Shown here: piece after piece, positions 17,863-25,662 of the stretch
Layout: each line of letters opens with the position of its first letter
How positions within the stretch are numbered: position 1 is the first letter of the stretch
DNA from: Ponticaulis sp.
GTDB taxonomy: Bacteria > Pseudomonadota > Alphaproteobacteria > Caulobacterales > Hyphomonadaceae
Assembly (NCBI GenBank): GCA_002723155.1
Contig: PBNO01000015.1
Span: 248,001 to 312,000, forward strand
DNA length: 64,000 nucleotides
Direction: 5' to 3'
Notes under the pieces: model-generated
Seen by the model: the letters and a program-made list of their open reading frames with translations, nothing else
Database searches by the model: none
Told to the model about the DNA's origin: nothing
Translations under genes and position numbers: made by a program

Positions 17863-19050
17863 ATGCATCTTCTATTGCACGTCGGGACGGAACAGACGGG
17901 GGCCGCTAACTGGCAGAAGGTTCTGTTCCATTATCGCAGCCAGCTGGCAGAGAGCAAACTCTGGTATTCAGCCAGTATGGGCGCTCCGTTTTTCCCGGCG
18001 AACCATCGAAAGCTGATCGCATATGCGCGTCCTTTCTCTGAGAAGGACGATAGTCTGGAGATGTTCGGCATTCAAAGCGCCGATGCACAGGTAAACTTCC
18101 GCGCAAAGACGCGTGAGAAGCTTGAGAACGAAGTGGCTAAAGCGCGCGAGAATGGGGCGGAGGTCTTTTTCCTGAGCTGCGAACACGCGCACTCTCGTCT
18201 GACCAAGCCAGAATGGATTTCCGAGCTTAAAACGCTGTTCGACGGCTTATTCGAAAGCGTGACGGTATTGTTTCACCTGCGTCCGCAAATCGATATGGCG
18301 ATCAGTGCCATCACGAACTCTGTGCTGTTTGGTCAGCCTCTTTCGAAGGCTAGCTTCAATGTCGTGAAGCCAACTACCGCGTATTACGACTATCTGGGCA
18401 TGGTGAAGAAGTGGGCGAGCGTTTTTGGAGATTCCAGCATTCGCCTCTCGGCCTTCAAAAATGCTGTTTTCCCACTCAAGGGCATGGAAGCAGGCCCGGC
18501 CAGCATCGAGTCAGACATTATCGATAATGCCGAAGACTCCCTGACCATGGGGCTTGACCTTTCCATGATCGAAGCCGTCATGTCCGTGCCGGATCTGCGC
18601 ACGCGTCACATTCAATACTTCCAGTCCTACCCGGTACAGACGCCGTTGAGACTTGGCATCGACCGGGCGACCAAACTACAGGCGGCGTTTTTCGAAGATA
18701 ACGCACAGCTCGCGACCCGCTATCAGGGGATCAAAGCAAGCGATCTGACGCCGGACTGGGCACCACATATGGAAGCAAGCAATTTCGATGAAATAACCCC
18801 GTCTAAAGAGACCGGTCGTTTAATCGAACATGTGCTTGAAAGAAGCCGGATGGTATTGCTTCGTCAGAAAGCAGAAACACATCTAACAGAATGCGAGCGG
18901 GCGCTCGCCAGAAACAATGTAGATATCGCACGCAACTTCTACGCGTCATTTGAAAGGGCACTGAATGAGTCAACACCTGAGTTTGAGCGTTTACGCCTGT
19001 CTCCGGACATAAAAAACCGGATGCTGGAATGCAAGCAGAAGGTGAGTTGA
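17863..19050 (+). CDS. Sulfotransferase-like protein with a degenerate PAPS loop
   Basis: A 395-residue cytosolic protein whose N-terminus, MHLLLHVGTEQTGAANWQ, is laid out like the 5'-phosphosulfate-binding loop of the sulfotransferase-like genes in this window (GTNKTGTSSIQ, GTEKTGSTALQ). Here the loop Lys is Gln and the Ser/Thr pair is Ala-Ala. A possible 3'-phosphate strand follows (VTVLFHLRPQIDMAISAI). The C-terminal third is helical and charged. The start at 17863 rather than 17842 gives the family N-terminus and has AGGGG upstream. Loss of the loop residues suggests weak or altered PAPS binding, or a non-catalytic role. It opens the polysaccharide region and is followed 48 bases later by another sulfotransferase-like gene. 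Confidence 0.7.
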   Translation: MHLLLHVGTEQTGAANWQKVLFHYRSQLAESKLWYSASMGAPFFPANHRKLIAYARPFSEKDDSLEMFGIQSADAQVNFRAKTREKLENEVAKARENGAEVFFLSCEHAHSRLTKPEWISELKTLFDGLFESVTVLFHLRPQIDMAISAITNSVLFGQPLSKASFNVVKPTTAYYDYLGMVKKWASVFGDSSIRLSAFKNAVFPLKGMEAGPASIESDIIDNAEDSLTMGLDLSMIEAVMSVPDLRTRHIQYFQSYPVQTPLRLGIDRATKLQAAFFEDNAQLATRYQGIKASDLTPDWAPHMEASNFDEITPSKETGRLIEHVLERSRMVLLRQKAETHLTECERALARNNVDIARNFYASFERALNESTPEFERLRLSPDIKNRMLECKQKVS

Positions 19051-19098
19051 CAAAACTCTTTCAATGAAATCAAAGAAAAAAGTAATTAGGAGGTTGGT

Positions 19099-19848
19099 GT
19101 GACGAATAAGATTATGTTGGTACATTTTGGCCGAAGCGGCTCGACCGTTATCGCCAAAATGCTTGCCAAACACACCAAAATTGCCTGGTTTGAGGAGATT
19201 GTAACGCTTCAGGAACAGAAAGGCGCCAAGACCACTGAATGGCAGGTTGGCGACTATGTTTCACTGATCGACAACCTCCCTCAGCCCAAACGCCATGTCG
19301 GGTATGAAGTTAAACCAATTAACTTCTACAAGAACGCGAATGTGAAGATTGAAGACGTCATCGAGCACTACCATGCAGCTGGCGACACGACCTTCATTTT
19401 CCTTCAGCGTCACAATACGCTGCGCCGCTATATCAGCGCGGTGAAAGCCTCTAAGCTGTCACTCTACCATGTGAAAGCGGATGATGGTCCGAAGCCGGAA
19501 AAGAAGGCAATCACGCTCGATCTGAAAGATCTGCACGACTACGATTCCGCGTCCAAAGCGGATACGCTTGTTGATCTGCTTCGTAAGGCCAAAACAGAAG
19601 AACAGCGCCTTATGAACTTCTTCGAGGAGAAGGGCATCGACATGCTGCACCTCACCTATGAAGAACACATCGAGCAGAACCCGCTCGACGCGTATGACAT
19701 TATCTGCTCTTACATGATGCTTGGCATTGAGCAGCAGGAAATCACCCTACGCAAAACAAGCGCAGGTATCCGCAACGACATTGAAAACTTTGATGAAGTC
19801 AAAGCTGCTCTGGCGGGTTCCGAATTTGAATGGATGGTTGAAGAGTAG
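19099..19848 (+). CDS. Sulfotransferase-like protein
   Basis: A 249-residue protein with an N-terminal phosphate loop LVHFGRSGSTVIAKMLAK, as in Stf0/nodulation-type sulfotransferases where RSGST binds the 5'-phosphosulfate of PAPS. A second conserved segment, TTFIFLQRHNTLRRYISAVK, corresponds to the 3'-phosphate-binding strand and Arg/Ser. The likely role is transfer of sulfate to a glycan or lipid; the acceptor is unknown. The start is a GTG with a full AGGAGG five bases upstream. A TTGACA overlapping the previous stop (19047) could be part of its own promoter, but no good -10 box follows. It is convergent with the glycosyltransferase gene 9 bases away. Confidence 0.75.
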   Translation: MTNKIMLVHFGRSGSTVIAKMLAKHTKIAWFEEIVTLQEQKGAKTTEWQVGDYVSLIDNLPQPKRHVGYEVKPINFYKNANVKIEDVIEHYHAAGDTTFIFLQRHNTLRRYISAVKASKLSLYHVKADDGPKPEKKAITLDLKDLHDYDSASKADTLVDLLRKAKTEEQRLMNFFEEKGIDMLHLTYEEHIEQNPLDAYDIICSYMMLGIEQQEITLRKTSAGIRNDIENFDEVKAALAGSEFEWMVEE

Positions 19849-19857
19849 GCGCAAGGC

Positions 19858-21054
19858 CTACTCTCTTCCGACGCTCAGCTGCGTCTGACGCATATCCGTT
19901 ACGGCCTGCTGACCGACATCCGCTATATGCTCAAACAGCTGGCGATATTGTTGCCGGACAGCACCAAGTCCGGCCTCTTCCGACAAATATGATTCCAGCG
20001 CGCTCTGATCCACAGCCCGCCCCTGCCCGCGAATTTGCTGAGAGAATGCGGCGGCGATCTGCGCCGCCATTTCCTCATCCGAACCGAGCGAAATCAGGTC
20101 GGTACACGCTTTCGGCAGGTCGGCGAAGGCTTTCAGATTGAATGCAAGTGTACGCTTTCCGAAGCCGACTGCTCGCGACGCAACGCCTGACGATTCTCCA
20201 ACCGACGGCCAGCGGAGCGCCGGAACAATATCGGCCGCCATAAACAGCTCGTCGAACTGTTTTTCATCTGTATAGCCAAGCATGGAAATACGGGACTGGT
20301 CCGGGAACTTTTGAATCAGGCGCAGAACGCCCGGGTCCATCACCTCACCTGCGATCACCAGTCTGAACTTCGTATCGCCCGCTTCCTGGCAACGTCCCAG
20401 TGCTTTCAGGACAAGATCGATCCGTTTGGGCGGCGTCACAAAGCCAGCACATAAGATCATCGTCTCATCGTCAGCAATGTTCAAACGCTTGCGCACGACT
20501 TCACGCGCGTCTGCCGATACACCGCTCTCTTCAGGCGTCTGGCAGAAGTGCGGAATCATAGAGACCGGCGCATCACGGCGGATCATTTTTGTACGCTGAC
20601 GCGCCCAGCGCGAATGGACAATCACATGGTAGGCGTCGCGAATAAATGGTTCCAGCAACGGCATCTCGAACTGAAGCTGTGGATGATATTCCGGCTTTTT
20701 CTGTCCTCGCTTCTGCGCAAGTGAGATGCCACGTTCACCCGCAGCCTTGCCGAGCACATACTCGTAAGCTGTCTTATCGCCCTTTGCGAGCGTCATCTCG
20801 GTGACGAGATGGTGCACGGAGAAATCATGGATTTCCACGATGCCAGGCCGGTCGAGCGCGGCAAAGTAGATGAACTCGTGATACGGGTTGTTTCCAAGCT
20901 GGTAGATCGGGACGGCATCCGAACGAAACAGCGCCTCTGCCCTGTCTACGAACTGGATATCGAAGTCCTCAAATCCGGTCGAAAACACCTGCTGGGTATA
21001 GTGCGCAATGCCACTCGGCACCGGCGGCAGAGGCGACCAGATATCAATCTTCAT
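19858..21054 (-). CDS. Glycosyltransferase, GT4-type
   Basis: A 398-residue GT-B fold glycosyltransferase. The N-terminus IDIWSPLPPVPSGIAHYTQQ is the glycine-rich acceptor-domain start seen in GT4 enzymes. Later ILCAGFVTPPKRIDLVLKAL begins the nucleotide-sugar domain, and ADIVPALRWPSVGESSGVAS carries the E-x-S/G-x7-E-like region, though the second Glu of the classical EX7E motif is not evident. The likely role is addition of a sugar to a surface glycan. It is third in a minus-strand group: sulfotransferase, small coiled-coil protein, glycosyltransferase, and its start overlaps the small gene's end by 11 bases, which argues for co-translation. Confidence 0.85.
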   Translation of the reverse strand: MKIDIWSPLPPVPSGIAHYTQQVFSTGFEDFDIQFVDRAEALFRSDAVPIYQLGNNPYHEFIYFAALDRPGIVEIHDFSVHHLVTEMTLAKGDKTAYEYVLGKAAGERGISLAQKRGQKKPEYHPQLQFEMPLLEPFIRDAYHVIVHSRWARQRTKMIRRDAPVSMIPHFCQTPEESGVSADAREVVRKRLNIADDETMILCAGFVTPPKRIDLVLKALGRCQEAGDTKFRLVIAGEVMDPGVLRLIQKFPDQSRISMLGYTDEKQFDELFMAADIVPALRWPSVGESSGVASRAVGFGKRTLAFNLKAFADLPKACTDLISLGSDEEMAAQIAAAFSQQIRGQGRAVDQSALESYLSEEAGLGAVRQQYRQLFEHIADVGQQAVTDMRQTQLSVGRE

Positions 21055-21271
21055 GTTTGCGCTCGAGCTCGCGTTTCAGGCTTTCGACCTGCTGCTCAAG
21101 ATCATCAATCCGCGTGAGCGCTTCAGTCTCGATACGGGCGAGCCGCATATCAAACATCTCCACCAGCGCCTTGGCAGACAGGAAAGTGATGGACTCACCC
21201 TCCAGCTCCATTTTGACCGTCGTGCGGGTGAGCGAAACAATCTTGTTCTTGATGGTACTGAATGGCCACAT
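21044..21271 (-). CDS. Small coiled-coil protein between a sulfotransferase and a glycosyltransferase
   Basis: A 75-residue protein. A basic, possibly amphipathic N-terminus (MWPFSTIKNKIVSLTRTTVK) is followed by a C-terminal helix with heptad character (RIETEALTRIDDLEQQVESL), so it probably forms a coiled coil. There is no signal peptide or membrane segment. It overlaps the glycosyltransferase start by 11 bases and lies 47 bases after the sulfotransferase gene. No strong ribosome site precedes the ATG. Its position suggests a partner or scaffold for one of the two enzymes; this is inference, and no family is recognised. Confidence 0.55.
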   Translation of the reverse strand: MWPFSTIKNKIVSLTRTTVKMELEGESITFLSAKALVEMFDMRLARIETEALTRIDDLEQQVESLKRELERKHED

Positions 21272-21318
21272 TCTGATAAACGCGCCCCCGACGCATGTTT
21301 GGTTGCCTGATTCCGCAA

Positions 21319-22275
21319 TCAGAATTTCACATACTTCGCCATTTCAGCAAGGGGCAGGCCCTTCTCTTCGGAGAATTCCATAACTTTACGGAAATCACGG
21401 CGAATTGTGTCCAGCTCAGGAATACGGACGCCATCGATAGATCGGGTCGTAGGCACTTCCACCCCATGGCGATCACGAAGTTCTTTAAGTTCTTCATTGT
21501 AAATCCGGCGCGTGCCCGCAGCCAGGATTTCAGGCACCTTGGGCACGATCCGGAAAGTCGAATCCAGCTTGGACGCATCCGTCAGGCCATCAATCATTTT
21601 CTGGCTCGTCGCATCCGGCAGCCGCAGCGTGTTGTAGACGAGTTTGAAATAGAGAAGGTTTCCCGAAACGCTTGGGTTATTATCCCATGGCAGGCGCTGC
21701 ATGCCTTCGATATCACTCGTGCCCGTGATGTTCTTGAAGTCGAGCAGAACATCGCCCTTAGGCAATTGCTGACGATCATAAACATGAGTGGTGACATTCG
21801 CCTTGCCGAACACCTCCACCCAGCGGTCTACCAAGTCGATGTAGGAGCGACGCTTAGTGACCAGATACTGGCTCATATCCGGATAGCGCTTGCCCATCTG
21901 GATGTCCTGCTGCCACCAACTGAGAAGATAGCGGACAGGGTCACGCAAATATAGAATGATCCGAATGTCATAGCCGGCGAACACCTCTTTCAGTGTTTCA
22001 GGCTTCTCAAGATCGCAGAGTGACTCGCTGGAAATGATCGTCGTGTCGAATGGCGCAATTTCCTTGCGCAGCGCTTTGAGGTGTTTCTCATGCTTTTTCG
22101 GGTGGGTTACCCAGCTCAACAGCTCATGATGGGCGGCAGCGTCTTGCCCGAGGCCAGGATAACAGATGCCGTGGCTCGCCAGCAGGTCGCGGTTTTGAAA
22201 GAAATGGTGCTGAATGCTGGACGTACCGGTCTTGTTCGTACCGATATGCAGAAACACGGTCTTCTGTTTAGCCAC
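21319..22275 (-). CDS. Sulfotransferase-like protein
   Basis: A 318-residue protein with a complete PAPS loop at the N-terminus, TVFLHIGTNKTGTSSIQHHF, including the Lys and Thr/Ser residues that bind the 5'-phosphosulfate. The 3'-phosphate region RIILYLRDPVRYLLSWWQQD follows at about residue 105. This is the layout of the widespread bacterial sulfotransferase family beside capsule and O-antigen genes. The start is a GTG with AGGGG seven bases upstream. It heads the minus-strand trio with the coiled-coil protein and the glycosyltransferase, and is divergent from the sulfotransferase at 22591. Confidence 0.85.
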   Translation of the reverse strand: MAKQKTVFLHIGTNKTGTSSIQHHFFQNRDLLASHGICYPGLGQDAAAHHELLSWVTHPKKHEKHLKALRKEIAPFDTTIISSESLCDLEKPETLKEVFAGYDIRIILYLRDPVRYLLSWWQQDIQMGKRYPDMSQYLVTKRRSYIDLVDRWVEVFGKANVTTHVYDRQQLPKGDVLLDFKNITGTSDIEGMQRLPWDNNPSVSGNLLYFKLVYNTLRLPDATSQKMIDGLTDASKLDSTFRIVPKVPEILAAGTRRIYNEELKELRDRHGVEVPTTRSIDGVRIPELDTIRRDFRKVMEFSEEKGLPLAEMAKYVKF

Positions 22276-22590
22276 TCAAAGTCCCCTATAATCAACGCAG
22301 GCATGTCATGCTGATATTTTACGCCGACGCAACCCGATTTTATGCAAACCGGCAAGCGCTCCCTTGGCAAGCTGGTAACTGCGCAGGCACTAAGCAATAG
22401 CGCTCACAATATTGGAAAATATGTGTTTTGGACCAACATTTCAGCCTGCATCATTGCATGCGCCCTCTAATCAGCTGCACCTCCCCAAAAGAATTTTCAT
22501 CAAATCCGACTTCTGGAAACTCGGTGTTGATTATTGAAATCACGCAGAGTAGCTGAGTAAGGTATGATTTCTGTAGAGTGAGGGGACCCG
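22276..22590. other. Intergenic region between divergent sulfotransferase genes
   Basis: This 315-base spacer is more AT-rich than the genes around it and holds no convincing coding frame. It must contain divergent promoters. A TATGAT at 22562 is a reasonable -10 box for the plus-strand gene, but I see no good -35 partner. GAGGGGA before 22591 and AGGGG before 22275 are ribosome sites. Confidence 0.5.
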
Positions 22591-23343
22591 ATGCAGAACA
22601 CGACCATTCCCAACCTGATCGTTGTTGGCGCCGGCAAGGCAGGCACGACATCTCTTCACAATTATCTGGACGCCCATCCGCAGGTTTTCGGCGCGGGTGA
22701 TAAAGAGCTGATGTACTTTTCGCGCTTCATGGATAAGGGCGTAGACTGGTACAAATCGAACTTCAAAGTTCGTGATGGTGTGAAAGTCTATTTTGAATCG
22801 ACGCCGCAATATTCTTTCCGCGATGAGTTTCCGCACGTTCCGCAGAACATTTACGACCTCAATCCGGACATGAAGATCATCTACATCGTCCGCGAACCTA
22901 TCAAACGGATTGTGTCACACTTCAATCACTGGTCCCGCACGCAGGCCCACACTTTCAAGGATATTGAAAAATCTCTGGCGCATGAACAGCACCGAAAATT
23001 CTTCGTCGACCGCACACGGTATTACTACCAGCTGCAGGCTTATCTTGCGCTGTTCCCAACACGGCAGATCAAAGTCGTCTTCATGGAAGACCTGATCAGC
23101 AAGCACGCCGAAACGATGAACGATATCTTCCGCTTCCTCGGCATTGACGAAATCGGCGACCAGATTCCGCCAGAGCGCCACAATGTCGGCGCTGCCTATG
23201 CCACTGATGTAAAGCGCTGGTCCATCAAGGACATCTCCAAAGAACGCATCGCCGAAATTCAGAAGACGCTCTCGAAAGACGTCCAGAACCTATTTTATTA
23301 CTGCAACAAACCAGCTGACTTCTGGGGAGAGGAATACATATGA
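22591..23343 (+). CDS. Sulfotransferase (PF00685-like, heparan-type)
   Basis: A 250-residue PAPS-dependent sulfotransferase. The 5'-phosphosulfate loop is NLIVVGAGKAGTTSLHNYLD and the 3'-phosphate site is IYIVREPIKRIVSHFNHWSR, with the Arg and Ser of the consensus. HPQVFGAGDKELMYFSRF is characteristic of the heparan N-deacetylase/N-sulfotransferase-like branch acting on polysaccharides. Residues near 62-78 (YFESTPQYSF) fit the acceptor site. Its stop overlaps the next start by 4 bases (ATGA), pairing sulfation with O-acetylation. This is the best-preserved sulfotransferase in the window. Confidence 0.92.
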   Translation: MQNTTIPNLIVVGAGKAGTTSLHNYLDAHPQVFGAGDKELMYFSRFMDKGVDWYKSNFKVRDGVKVYFESTPQYSFRDEFPHVPQNIYDLNPDMKIIYIVREPIKRIVSHFNHWSRTQAHTFKDIEKSLAHEQHRKFFVDRTRYYYQLQAYLALFPTRQIKVVFMEDLISKHAETMNDIFRFLGIDEIGDQIPPERHNVGAAYATDVKRWSIKDISKERIAEIQKTLSKDVQNLFYYCNKPADFWGEEYI

Positions 23344-24035
23344 GTGAGGAGCTGAAGGAATTCGACCTCGCAGAATTCATGCCCGAAGGGCAGCGCAGCC
23401 TGTTTCGAAACTGCCGCGTCCGCGCCCCGCAATCCTCAATGGGGGCTCTTCAGTTCAAATCGCCCCCAATTGGCGGCAATCGTAACAATGTCGACATTCT
23501 GATCTCCAAGCCGAATCTGAACGGCAATCTGACATTCGTGATTGGCCCTGGCAGCGCAAAAATCGAGATTCATACAGCCGGACACATCTTCGCTAATATC
23601 CGCACATGGCGTCCAAGCACGCTGCGTATTGGGGAAGGCGTAACGATCAACTCCGCACGTATGGTAATGGACCTTGCTGATGTAAAAATCGGCGAGAACG
23701 GTCTCTGGTCGGACGAAATCCTGCTTCAGTCGAATGACCAGCACGGCATTATCGATCTTGAGACCATGGATGTCGTAAACGCGCATCGCCGTAAAATCGA
23801 GATCGGCAAGCACGTCTGGATCGGGCGCCGTACGACCATCATGCCAGATGTCCGCATTGGACCGGGCGGAATTCTTGGTGCAGGCTCAATCCTGACCACT
23901 GACATGCCAGCTAAAACGATATTCGGCGGCATTCCAGCCAAGAAGATCAAAGATAACGTCTCTTGGTGCCGGTCTCCGATGGGCCCGAACGAAATGGAAG
24001 AAGGCATTCTTTCCGAGTTGAAAAGCGGCGTTTAA
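23340..24035 (+). CDS. Hexapeptide-repeat O-acetyltransferase
   Basis: A 231-residue left-handed beta-helix acyltransferase that would acetylate a sugar using acetyl-CoA. Hexapeptide runs are visible (LRIGEGVTINSARMVMDLAD, VKIGENGLWS, then KIEIGKHVWIGRRTTIMPDV and RIGPGGILGAGSILTTDMPA), ending in TIFGGIPAKKIKDN, the standard tail of the family. A DQHG segment with a candidate catalytic His lies near residue 138. It overlaps the sulfotransferase gene by 4 bases, so the two probably modify the same glycan. A strong terminator follows. Confidence 0.88.
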   Translation: MSEELKEFDLAEFMPEGQRSLFRNCRVRAPQSSMGALQFKSPPIGGNRNNVDILISKPNLNGNLTFVIGPGSAKIEIHTAGHIFANIRTWRPSTLRIGEGVTINSARMVMDLADVKIGENGLWSDEILLQSNDQHGIIDLETMDVVNAHRRKIEIGKHVWIGRRTTIMPDVRIGPGGILGAGSILTTDMPAKTIFGGIPAKKIKDNVSWCRSPMGPNEMEEGILSELKSGV

Positions 24036-24052
24036 CTTCGACTGGCCTCAAA

Positions 24053-24083
24053 AAGGCGGGACCTGCAAACGGTCCCGCCTTTT
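24053..24083 (+). terminator. Intrinsic terminator after the acetyltransferase gene
   Basis: An 11-bp stem, AAGGCGGGACC / GGTCCCGCCTT, has a 7-base loop and is followed by TTTAT. It ends the sulfotransferase-acetyltransferase transcript. Confidence 0.92.
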
Positions 24084-24085
24084 TA

Positions 24086-24577
24086 TGCAAGAAGCTCACA
24101 TGCCTTCACGTCAAAACTGAATCTGATTTCTCTGCCGAATTACTGCTCATCTCCGGTCAAATTCAGTTCAGCACTGCATATATTTAAACTTTCATTCTAT
24201 TCGGCATCTCCGCACCGCCAGTGCCGAAAATTGCTGCCTCATTCAATTCGCACCGCTTTAAGTAGCAAGAATTCACAATGAATTTGCCGGATTCACAGGC
24301 CTACCGTCCCTTCGCGCGCGAAAAATCACTACCAGAAGGTGCCTCCCTGATGTCGCGCTCTGTTAAAATCTTCAAATCAGGCGTCATTGTAACCCGCGAA
24401 CACGTGCTGCTTTACTATTGAAATTCACACTTATCCGGCTGGACACCTGACTCGATATCTATAGATTGCCCACCACGGGACGTGATGTTTATGAGTGCAT
24501 GTTTTCACTCATGACGGCAGTGGGGACTATTGTTGTCGTGCATTGCGTTTCAGGCGTACTGAACGAGGGACAATTTT
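24086..24577. other. Long intergenic region before the WcbI-like gene
   Basis: About 490 bases with no strong gene. A 47-codon frame (24278-24421, ATG to TGA) has no ribosome site and no recognisable product, so I do not call it. ATGAGTG / CACTCAT (24491-24497 and 24506-24512) can form a hairpin in the leader of the next gene. The promoter of the large glycan-export operon must lie here or in the next spacer. Confidence 0.5.
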
Positions 24578-25471
24578 ATGAGTAACCTGTCGCTGGTGGT
24601 CTTGTCAGACCACTGCCATCACGCATTGGGCGAATACTTCCGATCACTGGAACTGTTCGACAAGGTCGACTCCTATCAGCCGGAATTTCTCGACCCGGCA
24701 ACCAAGAACACCGTCAAAGACAGTCTTGGAAACTACGATGTCATTTTCACATCGTACAATAAAGCCGACGATCTCAGCATTGAAGCGCTGAAGGGCAAGC
24801 ATGGCAGCGCGGTTATCCCGTTCGCTCCGCTGGTCTTTTACGGCCTCCAGCCTGATGTTGGCTACGTCATCTCCAAAGGCGAGTTTCTCTACAACCCTGC
24901 ACTGGCCGGCGATTATCACTACTCCGTCATTCTCGAGCTGATGAAACGCGGCCTTGATGTCGAAGACGTCATTCACCTGCTTGTGCGCACTGCGCCGGGT
25001 GAAACAATCGACGTGCAGGCGACGTGGGACGCAGCTGTCAGCAGCTATCAGGACGCTGAAAAAGATTTCGACGTAAAGATCGCTGACTTCATCGCTGCTG
25101 AAAGCAGGAAGTCTCAGACATTCTACAACTTCAATCTTCCGGCAGGCAGCGTGCTCGGCGAGCTGGGCGACCGACTGATCAAACATCTTGGTGAGAAAGC
25201 AACGCCGCGTCTGATTCCACCGGCTGCCAATGATCTCGTCACACGCTCTTATTTCCCGGTTCCAGATTACCTCGCCGAAGCACTGGGCTTTGAATACCGC
25301 ACGTCTCAGGTCGTACGCGGCAAGGTAGAAGGCAATTCCATCGACGTGTCGCGTGAAACGGCCATGCGTATGAGCGCGAAATTCTTCGCAGAATTCTGCC
25401 GGTCGAAGAAATGCAGCATCATGGATCTGCAACCGCTTACACCACTCAAATTCGCTCCGGCGATGGCATAG
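24578..25471 (+). CDS. WcbI-like polysaccharide biosynthesis protein
   Basis: A 297-residue cytosolic protein resembling the WcbI family of capsule loci, proposed acetyltransferases or CoA-binding enzymes. Pattern points: LSLVVLSDHCHHALGEYFRS at the start, where WcbI normally has a GNCQ-type segment, here SDHCHH; VIPFAPLVFYGLQPDVGYV, matching the I-P-x-x-x-F-x-G-x-x-PD region; and DYHYSVILELMKRGLDVEDV, matching the family's YHS-x-L-x-x-x-x-RGL segment. GAGGGA lies seven bases before the ATG. It precedes the giant glycosyltransferase by 191 bases and fits the glycan locus. The family call is moderate and the reaction is unknown. Confidence 0.65.
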   Translation: MSNLSLVVLSDHCHHALGEYFRSLELFDKVDSYQPEFLDPATKNTVKDSLGNYDVIFTSYNKADDLSIEALKGKHGSAVIPFAPLVFYGLQPDVGYVISKGEFLYNPALAGDYHYSVILELMKRGLDVEDVIHLLVRTAPGETIDVQATWDAAVSSYQDAEKDFDVKIADFIAAESRKSQTFYNFNLPAGSVLGELGDRLIKHLGEKATPRLIPPAANDLVTRSYFPVPDYLAEALGFEYRTSQVVRGKVEGNSIDVSRETAMRMSAKFFAEFCRSKKCSIMDLQPLTPLKFAPAMA

Positions 25472-25483
25472 TCATACCCGCTG

Positions 25484-25527
25484 GCGACGCTCTCAACTCC
25501 GATACTTCTGTATCGGTGGGGCGTCGC
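25484..25527 (+). other. Nested stem-loop in the leader of the giant glycosyltransferase gene
   Basis: An inner stem CCGATAC / GTATCGG with loop TTCT is enclosed by an outer stem GCGACGC / GCGTCGC. No T-run follows, so it is a poor terminator. A second small stem, ACGCCG / CGGCGT, lies at 25574-25589. The pair may be an RNA element or transcript-end processing site. Confidence 0.4.
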
Positions 25528-25662
25528 TAAGCATATCTGGCCAGGACGACGCGTTTCGGGGTTTCGGACGTTGACGCCGCCTACGGCGTATAGCTTTATG
25601 AACACGTCAGTTGCGTTCAGGTCGGGAATAATTTCAGGCCCGCATTAAGTGTACGATTTGAT

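Noticed and set aside
19047..19075. TTGACA near the end of the 17863 gene as a promoter for the 19099 gene
   Set aside because: The -35 box is perfect, but at 17 bases there is only TCAAAG, not a usable -10 box. It is mentioned in the gene entry only.
24278..24421. A 47-codon frame in the spacer before the WcbI-like gene
   Set aside because: No ribosome site, no known product and no coupling to neighbours. It could be real, but nothing supports it beyond an open frame.
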